In this document: positions 1 to 11,785 of the stretch, piece by piece
Numbering within the stretch: position 1 is the first letter of the stretch
Layout of the letters: each line of letters opens with the position of its first letter
NCBI GenBank assembly: GCA_009746045.1
Contig: RPFO01000082.1
Location: 3,196,328-3,248,758, forward strand
From: Mesostigma viride
Taxonomy: Eukaryota; Streptophyta; Mesostigmatophyceae; Mesostigmatales; Mesostigmataceae
Length of the DNA stretch: 52,431 bases
Direction: 5' to 3'
Notes under the pieces: generated by a model
The model's database searches: none
What the model saw: the letters and a program-made list of their open reading frames with translations, nothing else
What the model was told of the DNA's origin: nothing
Position numbers and translations under genes: made by a program

Positions 1-719
1 GCCGTCTAAATGTTGCTTGAAAAGTTAAGTTTTACCGTTCACGTCGGCCAGCCCGCCATGCTAATCGAGTGGGAAGCTTTGTACGTGTGGGAGGGACAGA
101 GCCAACTTTGTTAGTGCCAGGTTTACCAGGCCTGGTAAGCACAGCTTCACGATGTGCCTGTTTGGGCGCACAATGCTGCTGTCTGGCGCAAGGTGGGATT
201 GCAGCTGGGGCCTGCAAAATCCTGATTACTAATTAACCCTTTCTGCAAGCTAGTGGTGCTCAACCTGCCCTTTCATAACGCTGAAGCCTAATAAACGACT
301 AGCTTCAGCTTTAACCCCCCAGTACTCCTTTGGGCCTCAGCTTATTTTCCCGATTCATGTATCAATGGAATTTGAGGAAGCGAGGTAATCAAGCTCGTCT
401 GCCGCAGTGCACGCACATGCCGGTGTCTGCAACCACCCTTCATATTCATTGCAGATATGAACCTGTCAGAAACCTCGTGGAACACTATATCCCAGGTTGT
501 ATGCGGTGGTTATTAACTCAAAACCGGGTTTCAAACAAAAGTTAGTGGTGTCAGTTCAGGCCCTTGAGTTCTGCAGAAGAGTTGTGGGGTGGCGGGGGGG
601 GGGGGGGGTGAAAGGTGTCATCGCAAACCACCAGACCATGCTTTGGTTGCACAATGCATACACACATGCAAACACTCTCTCTCTCACACATGTACACACA
701 TGCAAAACCACACGCTCAG
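1..719. other. Left flank, no exon recognised
   Basis: No convincing coding exon was found here. The stretch ends in a CA/CT-rich run and an AG at 718-719 that fits the acceptor of the first recognisable exon of the ELMO-domain gene. It is therefore probably the tail of an upstream intron. A run of about 15 G lies near 593-608. The gene's start codon should lie to the left of the window or in a short exon I could not identify. Confidence 0.4.
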
Positions 720-3700
720 GGAGGGGACAGCGTGGAGGACGATGAGTTTGGGTATGCGTTTGCGGACAAGCCGCGCGAGGGGCCGGAGGCCGCCAAGCCT
801 AAGTTCCATGCGGAGCCCCTGCCCGCGCACCTGGTGAGCACAGTGGGCAAGCAGCCGCTGGCGTCCTTCACTGAGGAAGAGGAGGAGGGCGCCGATGAGA
901 GTGAGGAGCCACCCGGACACCCGACTTTCCAGGCAGTCTTGCGCACCAACATGGCGCTGGCAGGGGCGGAGGCTCGCAGCGGGAACGGGGCAGTGGAGCA
1001 GGGCAAATCCCCCAGCAGTTCGCTGCGCGGTGGCACGCGCGGGTCGCCATATGCCGACCTCCATGACAGTGTGGCGGACGCCAGCTTGGCCGTGTGGGCC
1101 ACAGGGGGCGCCGCGGCGACAGCGCCTCATGAGGCTTTGGACCGTTCCGGTGGGGATCCCTCGGCCTCCCCCTCCAGCTCACCTACGCCCTCGCGGTCCG
1201 ATGCGTCCCCGAGCGGGGGCCAATTCAACGTGACCTTCTCCAAGTGGTCTGCCAAGCCCGGGGCGGGGGACAGCGGCGACACCACTCCCCCTGAGGAAAA
1301 GGCCCCTCTCCAGTTTGTTCTCCCGGACAGCGCGCTGTCGGACGGCACGAGCAAGACTCTCTCGGTCTCAGTCTCCCCTCGTGCGTCGAACAAGGGCGGC
1401 GCGTCCACGCCGGAGGTGGAGAGCCCCACCGGGGCCAACACGCGGTACTCCGTCTCCGGGTGGGGCCGCGGGGTCGTGCTCGATAGCCCCGGTGATGTCA
1501 ACAGCCGCGTCTCGGTCTCTTCGCTCGCCGGTTGGGGACGTGGCGGCGCCCTGGACAGCCCCGGCGACGTGAACAGCCGTGTATCAGTGTCCTCCCTCGC
1601 CGGGTGGGGCCGCGGGGCTGCCCTTGACAGCCCGGGCGCTGACGCCAACAGCCGCGTCTCAGTCTCATCCCTGGCAGGGTGGGGGCGTGGTGCGGGCGCG
1701 GCCACTCCGGACAGCCCTTCAGGGAACCATGGCTCATGGCAGGGTCCCTCGGTGGGCAACACGAGCCCGCACGAGCCTCCTCCCCGCAGCTCGGGGTACC
1801 GCTTCAGCCTCCCGTCGATGCAGAGGTGGGCAGAGGGCGCGGGTGTGGTAGGGCAGACGGTGCCCGAGGGTGAGGACGATGCAGTGGGCGTGTCGGACGA
1901 AGGCAACAAGGAGGGCAACCTGAGCGAGGTCAGCCTGGAGGACCTCGACTACATCTCCGTGAACAGCCTCACGTCGCCCGAGAAGAGCCCGCGGCCACTC
2001 CTGGCCGCCAGCAGCGGCAAGGCGGGCCAGTCGCCGCGCCCGGGTGGCAGCAGTGACACGCCGTACGAGGGGGACAATGATAGCACGGTTGGCACAGATT
2101 CGATCACGTTCCCCACGGGGGCGGCCGTGCACGGGTCGCTGGGCGCGTGGCTCTCGCCAGCCAACAAGGGAGGGTCAGGCACGGGGGCTAGCGCGCCGCT
2201 GCTCCCTGTGGCGTCACGGTCGGCCGTGGCGGTGTCCCCCGTCGCGGAGAGCCACGTGCAGGAGCTGGAGGCGCAGTGGGACGCGGTCACCGCCCAGCAC
2301 GCGGTGCACGCGGTGGAACCAGGTGAGAGGGGGGAACGGAGAGGGAAGGGTGGACGGGTGGGTGGCCGGGGGGTGGCCGGGTGGGTGGACGGGTGGGTAG
2401 ACGGGTGGGTGGACGGGTGGGTGGACGGGTGGGTGGACGGGTGGATGGACGGGTGGATGGACGGGTGGGTGGACGGGTGGGTGGACGGGTGGGTGGACGG
2501 GTGGGTGGACGGGTGGGTGGACGGGTGGGTGGACGGGTGGGTGGACGGGTGGGTGGACGGGTGGGTGGCCGGGTGGGTGGCCGGGTGGGTGGCCGGGTGG
2601 GTGGCCGGGTGGGTGGCCGGGTGGGTGGCCGGGTGGGTGGCCGGGTGGGTGGCCGGGTGGGTGGCCGGGTGGGTGGCCGGGTGGGTGGCCGGGTGGGCGG
2701 CCGGGTGGGTGGCCGGGTGGGTGGCCGGGTGGGTGGCTGGGTGGGTGGCCGGGTGGGTGGCCGGGTGGGTGGCTGGGTGGGTGGCCGGGTGGGTGGCTGG
2801 GGGTAGGTGGCGGGGGTGGGTGGCGGGGGGGTGGCGGGGGGGGTGGCTGGGGGGGTGGCTGGGGGGGGGGCTGAGGGGGTGGCGGGGGGTGGCAGGGGGG
2901 GTGGCAGGGGGGGCGGGGGGGGGGCGGGGGGGTGGCGGGGGGGAGGCGGGGGGGTGGCGGGGGGATGGCGGGGGGGGTGGCGGGGGGGGTGGCGGGGGGG
3001 GTGGCGGGGGGGTGGCGGGGGGGGTGGCGGGGGGGGGCGGGGGGGGGTGGCGGGGGGGCTGGCCGGGGGGGTGGCGGGGGGGTGACTGGGGGGGGGTGGG
3101 GGGGGGTTGGGTGTGGGTGTGGGTGGGTGGGGGGGCGTGCATGCCCATTTTAACATAGCGTGCAACGTGTTGCCAATCCTAGTGGGCTTGCTCGCATCTG
3201 GTGCTCGGTCGTGCCCCTGTATGTGTGTGTACGTTGTATGCCACTCAATACGTGTGTGTGTGTGCTGGCAGGCAAATGAGTGCATTCGTTGGGTGATGGG
3301 TGGGTTGCGAATGGGGCTGCAGGAGATGTGGCGCACTGGCCAGGTGGACGGGTGGTGGAGGATAGTGAGCTTGGTCGTGCTGCTGGTAACATAGTGGGCA
3401 TCAGTTGTCTTGAACACATGCCTATGGGAGCGAGAAAGGGAACCCATGAAAGTCAAAGAGTGAAAAAGGCAACCCTTGTAAATTGCCGGCACTGATCTTC
3501 CAGGGCAGCAGGAGCAGTGGGGCCTGAGTCCGTGGGAACAGAGATTTCTCATTTTGGATGCATTTTTAGAACTCCATCCGATGCATCTTAACAGCAGTTG
3601 CACGGTCAGGGAAAGGCTTGATCCATGTCCAACAATGGAATAATGGAAAGACAAGCACAGCTTTGGGGGGAGAGGCTGCCGGGGCCACAGTAGTTAGTTT

Positions 3701-6700
3701 CCATTGGTACTTCAAGCAATGATTTTCTGCCCTGGAGGGGACGCCTCATCCCTATCGCTTCATCCCTGCGCACGTGGACTACTTGTTGATCTCGCCTTGC
3801 TTGGTGGCGCAGTCAAGCCGGGCCCGCCTCGCAACCAAGCGGCAGCGCTCAAGCAGGGCGTGCTCTCGTACCAAGAGGTGGAGGCGTTCTTCTGCAAGGC
3901 AGACATCCGGCCGTACCTGAAGAAGATCCAGGAGGAACCGGTTCAAGGGTAAGTGTAGAGGAATGCCTGCATGGAAGTATCAAAACATTCTCATGCCCGC
4001 ACATGGTACTATGTGGATAAATGAATTTGACGCATATATATATAGTAGAAGGGCGGTGACATGGCACGAGGACTTGCTATGCACATGGCTGGCAGGTGCG
4101 GCACTACCTACGAGGAGAAAGGCCGCAGCACAAGGGCGGGTTGCTTCACAAAGCAAGGTCAGGGAAGGTGTTACTTGGCCCGATCTGGCTGCAGCCGAGC
4201 ACCTGAAGGCCGTGTTCTTAACTTGATGAAGTTTGTTGAGGTCAAGTTGATATGGTTCCATAGCTAATGCCCCTCTGTTACAAGAACGCCAGAAGGAAAA
4301 TGACATGCTGGCCGGGGGGTGTTGCGGATGCATCTTTACCGCAAAAGCATGGCGAGGCTTTTATGTGCGTACACCGCAATCGCATGACGTTGCCTGTCAC
4401 TTGCATGTGAGATTGTGGGAAAATGGGCGCAGGGCAGGGTAAAGTTTGCTTGCGTCTGCAGGAGGCAGCGTTGCCAAAACATGTCGTGGTGAGAGCTTGG
4501 AGCGGCTGCTCAGGCCCTTGGTATTCATGCATCTATGTCTGGGGCAGTTTATCATACATAATTGTCATCATCACTTACTGCCTTTCTGTTCTGGATCACT
4601 CTGCTGCTGCTCCTGCTGCTTCCTGCAGGTTCGTGTCCAAGTGCTTATGCTCTATGTTTGGGCCGCCCGCGCTCAAGGAACGCATGTTGGAAGTATGTTG
4701 ACAACATCACTGCGGCCTGGCTTGGTGTAATTCAGCTGGCGGGGGAATGGCTGTAGTCCTGCTACCAACAGTGGCTGGCAGTGCCCCGTATCCGCATGCG
4801 TCAGCTGCCCTTGCATGTTCCTTACCCTCCATCTTTCCACCTTCCAAGTCGCTGGGCATTCTGCATATTGCTATTTTGTCCCACCTTGGGAGATACAGGG
4901 CTTGTTGTTGGCATCCAGCATAGGAAGGCAAGCTGTGCCACATGTCAGTACTATCTGTGTGGGGTATGTGTGGTAGGGCATGCGCAGCCAAGTCCTTTGA
5001 ATGGAGAAGTGTTGCCTGTTGTTGTGGGTTGGAACTCGCATCGTAGGTAACAGTCCTGCGTGATGGGCAGTGGACCTGTGCTTTAATTACCCTGCGCGTT
5101 CCTTACCGTGGCTGCCTAGGCTTGCGACGAGGCCATAAAGGGTTTTGTCCTAGTGTGGGGTAGTGTATCGGGTAAGGTTTCGCCCGCCGGGTGTTCGTCC
5201 TAGTGAGGGGTTGTGTATATGATTAGGTTTCGCATGTGTCCAGCGTGTAATATAGCGATCAGTGCAGGAAATGTAGTACAAATGGTTAATTTCAATATCT
5301 CTGTTTTACAGCCCAAAATACCTGGCACAATATTGAGGAGCATGATCAGCCCATTGGTTGTGTTGAAGAGCTCCCATTATTTGAATGTGGGGGTGGGATC
5401 TTCTGTGTCGTTGCCCCACTCCTGGTGTTTGTGCTTGGTCCCCCCCAACACAGCCACCTCATCACCCTGGTCATTGCAGGCAGGCAAGACCGCCGTTGCT
5501 TTGACCGCTGCAACACCTATTATAGGCAGTGGATGTTGATGCCGAGACAGAGTCGTCCGCCTTGGTTGCTGCCGCACTACCAATAAGCAGCACCTCACTG
5601 CCACAGTGGTCCTTGTCCTAAGCCTACTTACTCTTTTGATGGCCTTCCAATCTACCCCGCTTGACTTGGTTGCCATTGCATGATGGCGATGGTGTGCGCC
5701 TGAGCAGAAGAGGAAACACATCTTTGCAGCGGCGCAGATGCCGCTGGACAACGCGGAACCCTTCCACCTGCGGCTGCTGCAGAACATATTCGCGCGCCTC
5801 GTGGGCAACGTGGCCGCAGGGCAGGTGGCGCGCTTTGGCTCGCACTGGTCACAAGTCGGCTTCCAAGGTGAGCCCCTTTCACTCCCGCGTTGCCTCCGGG
5901 TCACGGGGGCATGGGGATTGGTAGGGGCCCTCATGCAGCCAGCAGTTTTCATGACATCCTCACTGATGTGTTGCATATCTGTCCAGTGCGTGCTGTCTCT
6001 GGTGGCATTCAGGTCGGTGCCATGCTTGACAAACAATGATCGCGTGGCCTATACCGATCCTAGTGTCTCGTACCTGGCAAATTTGTATGCCCATATAGAC
6101 GCCCTTTTAACGCGGAAGTTGACACCAATGCTGTTGTTGCGATGCCACTTGTGCTGCAAGGCTGCCTAGTAGTTGCTTGCCTAGTAATACAGCGCTAATG
6201 GCACACACAGATATCAGATGTGCCGCATTTCTTGTTAGATCAGAATTACAAAGCCTGACGGTCGCCATAGCTGACCGTGCCACAGTCCCCCCATTCCGTG
6301 CTTTGCCTCTGCCACCCACTTGCAGGGAGTGACCCGGCCACCGACCTGCGCGGGTGCGGCATGCTCGGCCTCATCCAGATGATGTTCCTAATCACACACA
6401 AGTGAGTGCTGTGTGTGGTCAGGCCTCACACCCAATGAAGGGCTGCACGTGGTCAGGCCTGCTGGTGGGTACATCCAAGATTATTCATCCCAGTTGCCGC
6501 TTTCAAGTGAGGCTTGTGTTCTTGCGTGTGTTTGTTGATTGAGTTATCCAGTTCATGCCGACAAGAAGCCCCTGGCTGTCTACATCATAGACAGCTAGAG
6601 TAAATGTGTCAACAACGATTTCTCCGTATCTGTTGGCAATGTGCCACACAGCCGCCTGCGACGAGTAATCATCGGCTCTTGTGGCGAAATGGATAGGATA

Positions 6701-9700
6701 CACTGAAACTGCGAGGGTCTGCACTGCAAGGCACATACTGATACAAAATTAAAGTTGCCTTGGCAATTGAGATACTACCTGAGCTGTTTCTTGTGACGTA
6801 CCGTTTATATGGGGGCCTCCAGTGGCCACCCACTCCCATCCTTGTCCACTTCCAGCCACCCACGTGCCTTACCTGTCATTTCCCCTGCTTTTCCCCTGAC
6901 TGCAACGATGTTTGATCCAAGCTCTTCTTCTTCCGTCCATCATCTCCACTGCCATGGTGAATGTGCCACCCACTCACCCGTTCCCCCCATCCCCGGCCCC
7001 ACCCCAACCTCCCCACCCCCGCAACCATTTGCATGCTTGTGCTGGCAGCGCGTCCAATGCGCAGATCATCTTCCAGCTGTCGCGCAGCAAGGAGCAGGAG
7101 TTCCCCTTTGCGCCCGTGGCTATCAACATCACTAAGTGGGCACTCGAGGTGCTGCGCTCGGGCAAGCTCAACCGGTGGGTGGCGACGCGTGGGGGCATGC
7201 ACGGTTTGCACACCGCAACTGGCGTGTGTCTCTGGATGTGGCATCCTGCTTGGTGGCATCTGGGGCATGCAGCGGTGGCAGGCGTGCGGGGGTGATGGAT
7301 TGGGGCATGGTAAGGTAGGTGGGTAGGTAGGTAGGTAGGTAGGTAGGTAGGTAGGTAGGTAGGTAGGTAGGTAGGTAGGTAGGTAGGTAGGTAGGTAGGT
7401 AGGTAGGTAGGTAGGTAGGTAGGTAGGTAGGTAGGTAGGTAGGTAGGGTGGGTGGGTGGGTGGGTGGGTGGGTGGGTGGGTGGGTGGGTGGGTGGGTGGG
7501 TGGGTGGGTGGGTGGGTGGGTGGGTGGGTGGGTGGGTGGGTGGGTGGGTGGGTGGGTGGGTGGGTGGGTGGGTGGGTGGGTGGGTGGGTGGGTGGGTGGG
7601 TGGGTAGGTAGGTAGGTAGGTAGGTAGGTAGGTTGCTGGTTTGGGGAAGAGGCGCGGGAGGGGGGGGAGCAAGGGAGTTAGGGGGCTAACTATTGCACGA
7701 ACAGCAGGGTTGTTGTGGCTGGGAGCTGTTTCGGAAGGTCAGTTGGCAGATAAGCGTGATGTTGATGGCCGAACTCAGTCAAGTTCCCATCAGGCATCAG
7801 CCTGGTGCCCTGCATTGGCATGCCCTAAGTTGTGGACCAGCCCTGATGTGTGAGTAGCCTGCACTGGCCCTCTGGTTGTTACGATGGTGTATCCTTTCGA
7901 GCTTCCTGTGAGGGAAGTAGGCATGCCAGGCGTTGCGTCGGGTGGCTACGCCCTTATTTGGTACCTTACTGCAGTCCGCATGACTGGCTGCATGCCTGAT
8001 TGTGCCTTGCCGGGCAAACACATGCATGTTGCCGCATACGCCTGGTAGGGTGGTCCCGGCTGTTCAGCTTTGCTCCCATTAGTTCAGCATTTCTGGACAG
8101 CATGCGACATGCTTGGCCTAGCCATGACAGTTGTTGTGTGCCCTGCAATGTGCCGAAGGCGCCTTTCCTTGGTTCCCGGTGTGTGTGCATGCCTGTATTG
8201 ATTCTGTTCTGCAGTGACGCGAACCAGCTAGGAGACGTCTTCCTGGCCACCAACCTGTTTTACGCAGGCAGCTTTTACGAGTTCCACCAGAGGTACGTGC
8301 TTGCGCAAGGTGAAAAGCTTACCTAGACGCACATGGCTTACATTTGCTCGTATATCTCCGCTGTCCCTATTACCTTTCCACGGCATTTTGAGTGTGCTGT
8401 AAATTTCAAGGAGGCAACCAGCGCAGTAAAGTTGTATATACGTGGCTACCTGCTGCCCTTCAGGACAGATAGCTTCATGCCAGCTAGGTTTGTTTCTGCA
8501 AATGTACTGGAGAAAGCAGTTTGCTAATCTCATCAGTTTATACCTACCTTTCTTTATATACCCACATGATTGCCTCCACAGTTTGCTTGCTGGTTGCTTC
8601 CTCAAGCTTTGCTTCGTGTTTTCCTGTTCCGTACATCAAATGAGCTTTCTCTCCAGCAGTGGCACCTTTCTTTAGTTTTTCTCTTCTTTCCTGTCATTTC
8701 GCCAGCCAAGTGCATCCCCATAACCGGGGCGACACGACATCAGTTAGTTATGTTGCAAGGCACTAGCGACAGCCGAATTTCCACAATGATGTGCTGCGCG
8801 ATCCCGCCCCCCTGCAGGTGGAAAACTGGCCATTTCACAATCCGGGAGTCAGGCACAGTGATCCGGGAGGTAAGCTACGGGATGTATGCGTGCAGATGCG
8901 GGATTTATACATGTAGTGGCTTGCATGTGCACGAGCCGTGCTTTGACCCATAGTCCGGGAACACTATCCATTTGGATAGTGTTTGGGTTCCCGCCAGAAA
9001 CGGCGCGGCGCCGGTAGCGCCGCGCCACACGTGACGGAGGGAAGTTGTCCGGTGGGTCCGGGAACACTTAGGGAGGAAGGTGGTGCATAGGTTTGGGGGG
9101 TATATTCGCCATAGCCTGGTTATTACAACGTGAATTGAGAATGTATCACGTGACTTTGGCGGGAAATTTTTGCGTCTCGCGGCCTGAGACGGTTCAGAAT
9201 GTCGCTCAGAATGACGATGCGTGTTTTTCGTAGGTCAGGCATGGCCAGATTGGTAGGACTGGGAAAATACAGGTAGGAAAATACTGCCTTCTTGGTCGTC
9301 AGTGCCATATGAGTTATAGCTTACCATATTTCGATTTTCTCTGTATGGCCGAGCAGTCTGCGCCAGCCCGAGCATCCAGGTTTGGTACGGGACATCTGCT
9401 GCAAGGTTTGCTGGGATTGCGGACGCGTTTGTAGGTCATCTTTGCACGGAATATCAACGTAGTAACCATAGCGGATGCATGCATGATGCGGCTATGGCGG
9501 CCTATGCCTGTAGCGCACTAGTATGTGTGAGATATAAGGGTGCCGGCCAGCAGAATCCGGGCGGGACGTGAATGAGCCAGGTACGGCAACGTGTTTGCAT
9601 GTTGTTTGCCGCGGAATACGCCTGCCATGCATTATAGTTGACGAGTTTATTGGTGCAGCACTTAGCAAGCTTCCATGCCTGCTGTAAAGAGTGGTATCAG

Positions 9701-11063
9701 CCCTGTGAGTGCTCAGTTTATGGCATTTCCTTAGAGTATACCACCCCGTTAGTTCAGGTAGGCAACCCGTTTGCATTCCAGCACTTTTGCCAGTCTTTCG
9801 TAGCTTGTTATAATGCATTGCTGTGTTGCATGTCATAGATGGCTGTCTACGCGCGCGTAACCCACACACGTATATGAGCGTGGTGCCATGTGCAAAACTC
9901 AATTCTGAGTGGCCCCCCCTGGTATGGGGATGCCTGAACTACCTAATAAAATTATCCAACCTTGACATTGGTGTTTACAACCCTCCCCTGAAAAAAAGGG
10001 GGGGGTTCCATGGTGTGATGCATGAAAATGTTCGTCTTTTGTCCAACTTTGACTGAGAATATCATGCAACTCACTTACGGGACTCAAGATATTATTGCAT
10101 ATTCTGAAAGCCCTTGAAGTGTAGATATTCCTGGCATCTTGGTTGAGGGTATTTGGAGTAGCGGTCTGGGAGTTACGATTTTTTTCATTTTAGGGGGTAT
10201 GAAAGTGCCAAAAATGGCTCTACGGACTATGGGTTAATGGGCTGTATAGGCTTCAGGCCTTGCCGATCATTCACTGGAAGGCGTACGAGCGTGGTAGGGC
10301 TGATGATAGGGTTATCGCGGATTATCGGGACCGTTGGCACTCATTGGAGAGTGGTAAAAAGAGCAGAATAGAGTGGAAATGGAAGGATATCAGGGGAGGG
10401 GGAGGGAAGAAAGGGGAGTGTTTTGTGGTGGCTGTGCAGATGGTGGCACGGGCGGTGGAATGTGAGGTAAAAGAACAGAGGGTGAGATTGACGTCCATTA
10501 CCGTAGCCATAACTGATATAGCATCGTCTCCTTGATAGCATGTGGGTAGGCGTCGCGAAGCTTGTCGAAGATAGGTCAGGATAAGGCGGAGTAAAGAAAG
10601 TTTACATCACATAGGCATAGCCACTCTCGTGGAGAAGTATCATGGGTATATTGCTGAGTTCAGATTGTGGTCTAGCAAGAAGTCGAGGGGAGGGCAAGAA
10701 AAGTTTGTCAGTAGCTGTAAAATGTGCATCAGCCCAGGCAATCAACCGGGCATCAAACCAGGAAACACAGCAATTGTGATGTATCCCCCGTGCTCCCCTT
10801 CCTCTACGGTGGCGGTGGCATTGGGAAATTATGGGAATTTAGCATTTGAGGAATGCATGGACAATTGGTTGCCCGGAATGCCATGGTTCTATGTTATGTT
10901 TTACCATTATCAAGGGGTTTTACCATTATGTTTACTAATGCAGCTCATGGTGGCCCATGGTCCTTGTTCGCTCCCCATTTGTGTCTTGCAGGTGGAACTT
11001 TTCGTGAAAGAATTCCCGAGGAAAATGATCAACAAGGCATCCACGGTCTTGGGAGCAAACTAG
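720..11063 (+). CDS. ELMO domain-containing protein, 5'-partial, nine exons
   Basis: Inferred exons: 720-2322, 3813-3948, 4629-4692, 5738-5867, 6326-6401, 7049-7174, 8215-8292, 8818-8869 and 10992-11063 (stop TAG). All introns are GT-AG, phases match at every junction, and the total is 779 codons exactly. Exon 1 encodes about 534 residues of acidic, Ser/Gly/Pro-rich, probably disordered protein with a four-fold repeat. Exons 4-9 encode the ELMO domain: the motif [19 protein letters not shown] spans the exon 4/5 junction, and [11 protein letters not shown] lies in exon 6. ELMOD proteins are GTPase-activating proteins for ARF/ARL GTPases, and the Arg of the TDxRG motif is the conserved catalytic one; it is present here. 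GAP activity is therefore plausible but inferred. An extra small exon inside the long introns cannot be excluded. The last intron (2.1 kb) separates only the final 23 residues. Confidence 0.82.
1443..1694 (+). repeat. In-frame coding repeat in ELMO gene exon 1
   Basis: Four tandem, near-identical protein repeats of about 23-25 residues. Each has a GWGRG motif followed by LDSPG and then SRVSVSSLA. The units are multiples of three bases, so copy changes would keep the frame. They sit in the disordered N-terminal part and look like a recent coding minisatellite. Confidence 0.75.
2340..3140 (+). repeat. Intronic 12-bp minisatellite and G-rich tract
   Basis: Inside the first ELMO-gene intron (2323-3812). 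From about 2380 to 2800 a 12-bp unit, GGGTGGGTGGAC, repeats and then switches abruptly to GGGTGGGTGGCC near 2568. From about 2810 to 3115 it passes into irregular runs of G broken by GC or T. The G-rich strand is the sense strand, so the pre-mRNA could form stacked G-quadruplexes. The open frames across it come from the 12-bp period and are not treated as coding. Confidence 0.85.
7314..7633 (+). repeat. GTAG/GGGT tetranucleotide microsatellite
   Basis: Pure GTAG repeats (about 7314-7446), then pure GGGT repeats (about 7446-7604), then a short return to GTAG (to 7633). It lies in the intron between ELMO-gene exons 7049-7174 and 8215-8292. The block-wise unit switch suggests independent expansion of two related units. 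Confidence 0.9.
8953..9068. repeat. Two adjacent hairpins between 13-bp direct repeats
   Basis: In the last ELMO-gene intron. The 13-mer GTCCGGGAACACT occurs at 8953-8965 and again at 9056-9068. Between them lie an imperfect stem-loop (about 8955-8991, arms around ACTATCC/GGATAGT) and a perfect one: arms 9002-9011 and 9017-9026 pair over 10 bp with a 5-base loop. It could be a small foldback element. No coding content. Confidence 0.55.
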
Positions 11064-11073
11064 CCTTGCACGT

Positions 11074-11078
11074 TGTAA
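11074..11078 (+). promoter_or_regulatory. TGTAA poly(A) signal candidate
   Basis: TGTAA, the usual green-algal polyadenylation signal, lies 11 bases after the ELMO-gene stop. That is closer than normal, so the real site may be further downstream. The motif is common by chance. Confidence 0.35.
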
Positions 11079-11750
11079 TTTATGACTTGAGACGACATAT
11101 TAAGTGAGACAACTTGTATTTATGGCACGTAGCTATCACCCTCTGGGGATCCATGTGCCTGATTGTTTGAAGCAGCAAGCATGTGTTCCCCTGTAGCATT
11201 CAATCTTCCCAGTTTTTATTTGTTAGATCAGTTCATACTTCTTCAGGTGATTTGGGCGGTATGAACTGAGCAAACCGGATGATCGCTGGGGCTCAAGTTA
11301 TCAAATATGAAGCGCTTGATCAAATATAGACGCAATAAGGTATGCCTTGTAAAGGAGACAACCAGGGCAGGCCAGAAATCAGGCCTTGTGTCCGGCTTGC
11401 ATTTTTTTTTTTGAAGTTCTAAATAATTAATGCGGCTAGCTTTCGGATATCATACGATCAACTCTTTGTCCCCATTAGTTTTCAGTGCTAACTTATGAAT
11501 TATGTCGTGTCGTCAAGGCTGATCGAGTAGGTTAGTTAATTAATTAATGGAAATGTGTAGCCTTGTGCATTGAAATTGAGGCCGGCTTGCGTGTACGACG
11601 ACTAGATTACCTAGACGGTGGGGCCGGAAACAATACTAATATTATTTACCAGACGCGTGGCGGGGCCGGCACGTCTGCATGCCTATTTCGTGCAGATGTA
11701 TTGTGCATTGATACTAGTTGTCTCGATCACTTAATAATACCAATTAGTGA
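11079..11750. other. Intergenic, no gene seen
   Basis: Downstream of the ELMO gene. Contains a T12 run near 11403-11414 and a short TTAA repeat near 11533-11549, which may be a worn LINE tail. No supported coding region. Confidence 0.5.
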
Positions 11751-11785
11751 TGTTAGACGCCGCAAGGCCCGCACCTTCAAAGAAC

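Noticed and set aside
2287-3654. Thr/Pro- and His/Pro-rich ORFs opposite the first ELMO intron
   Set aside because: Shadow frames of the 12-bp minisatellite on the antisense strand of a well-supported intron.
10260-10535. 91-codon plus-strand ORF in the last ELMO intron
   Set aside because: Low-complexity, no motif, no splice-compatible borders; a chance open frame.
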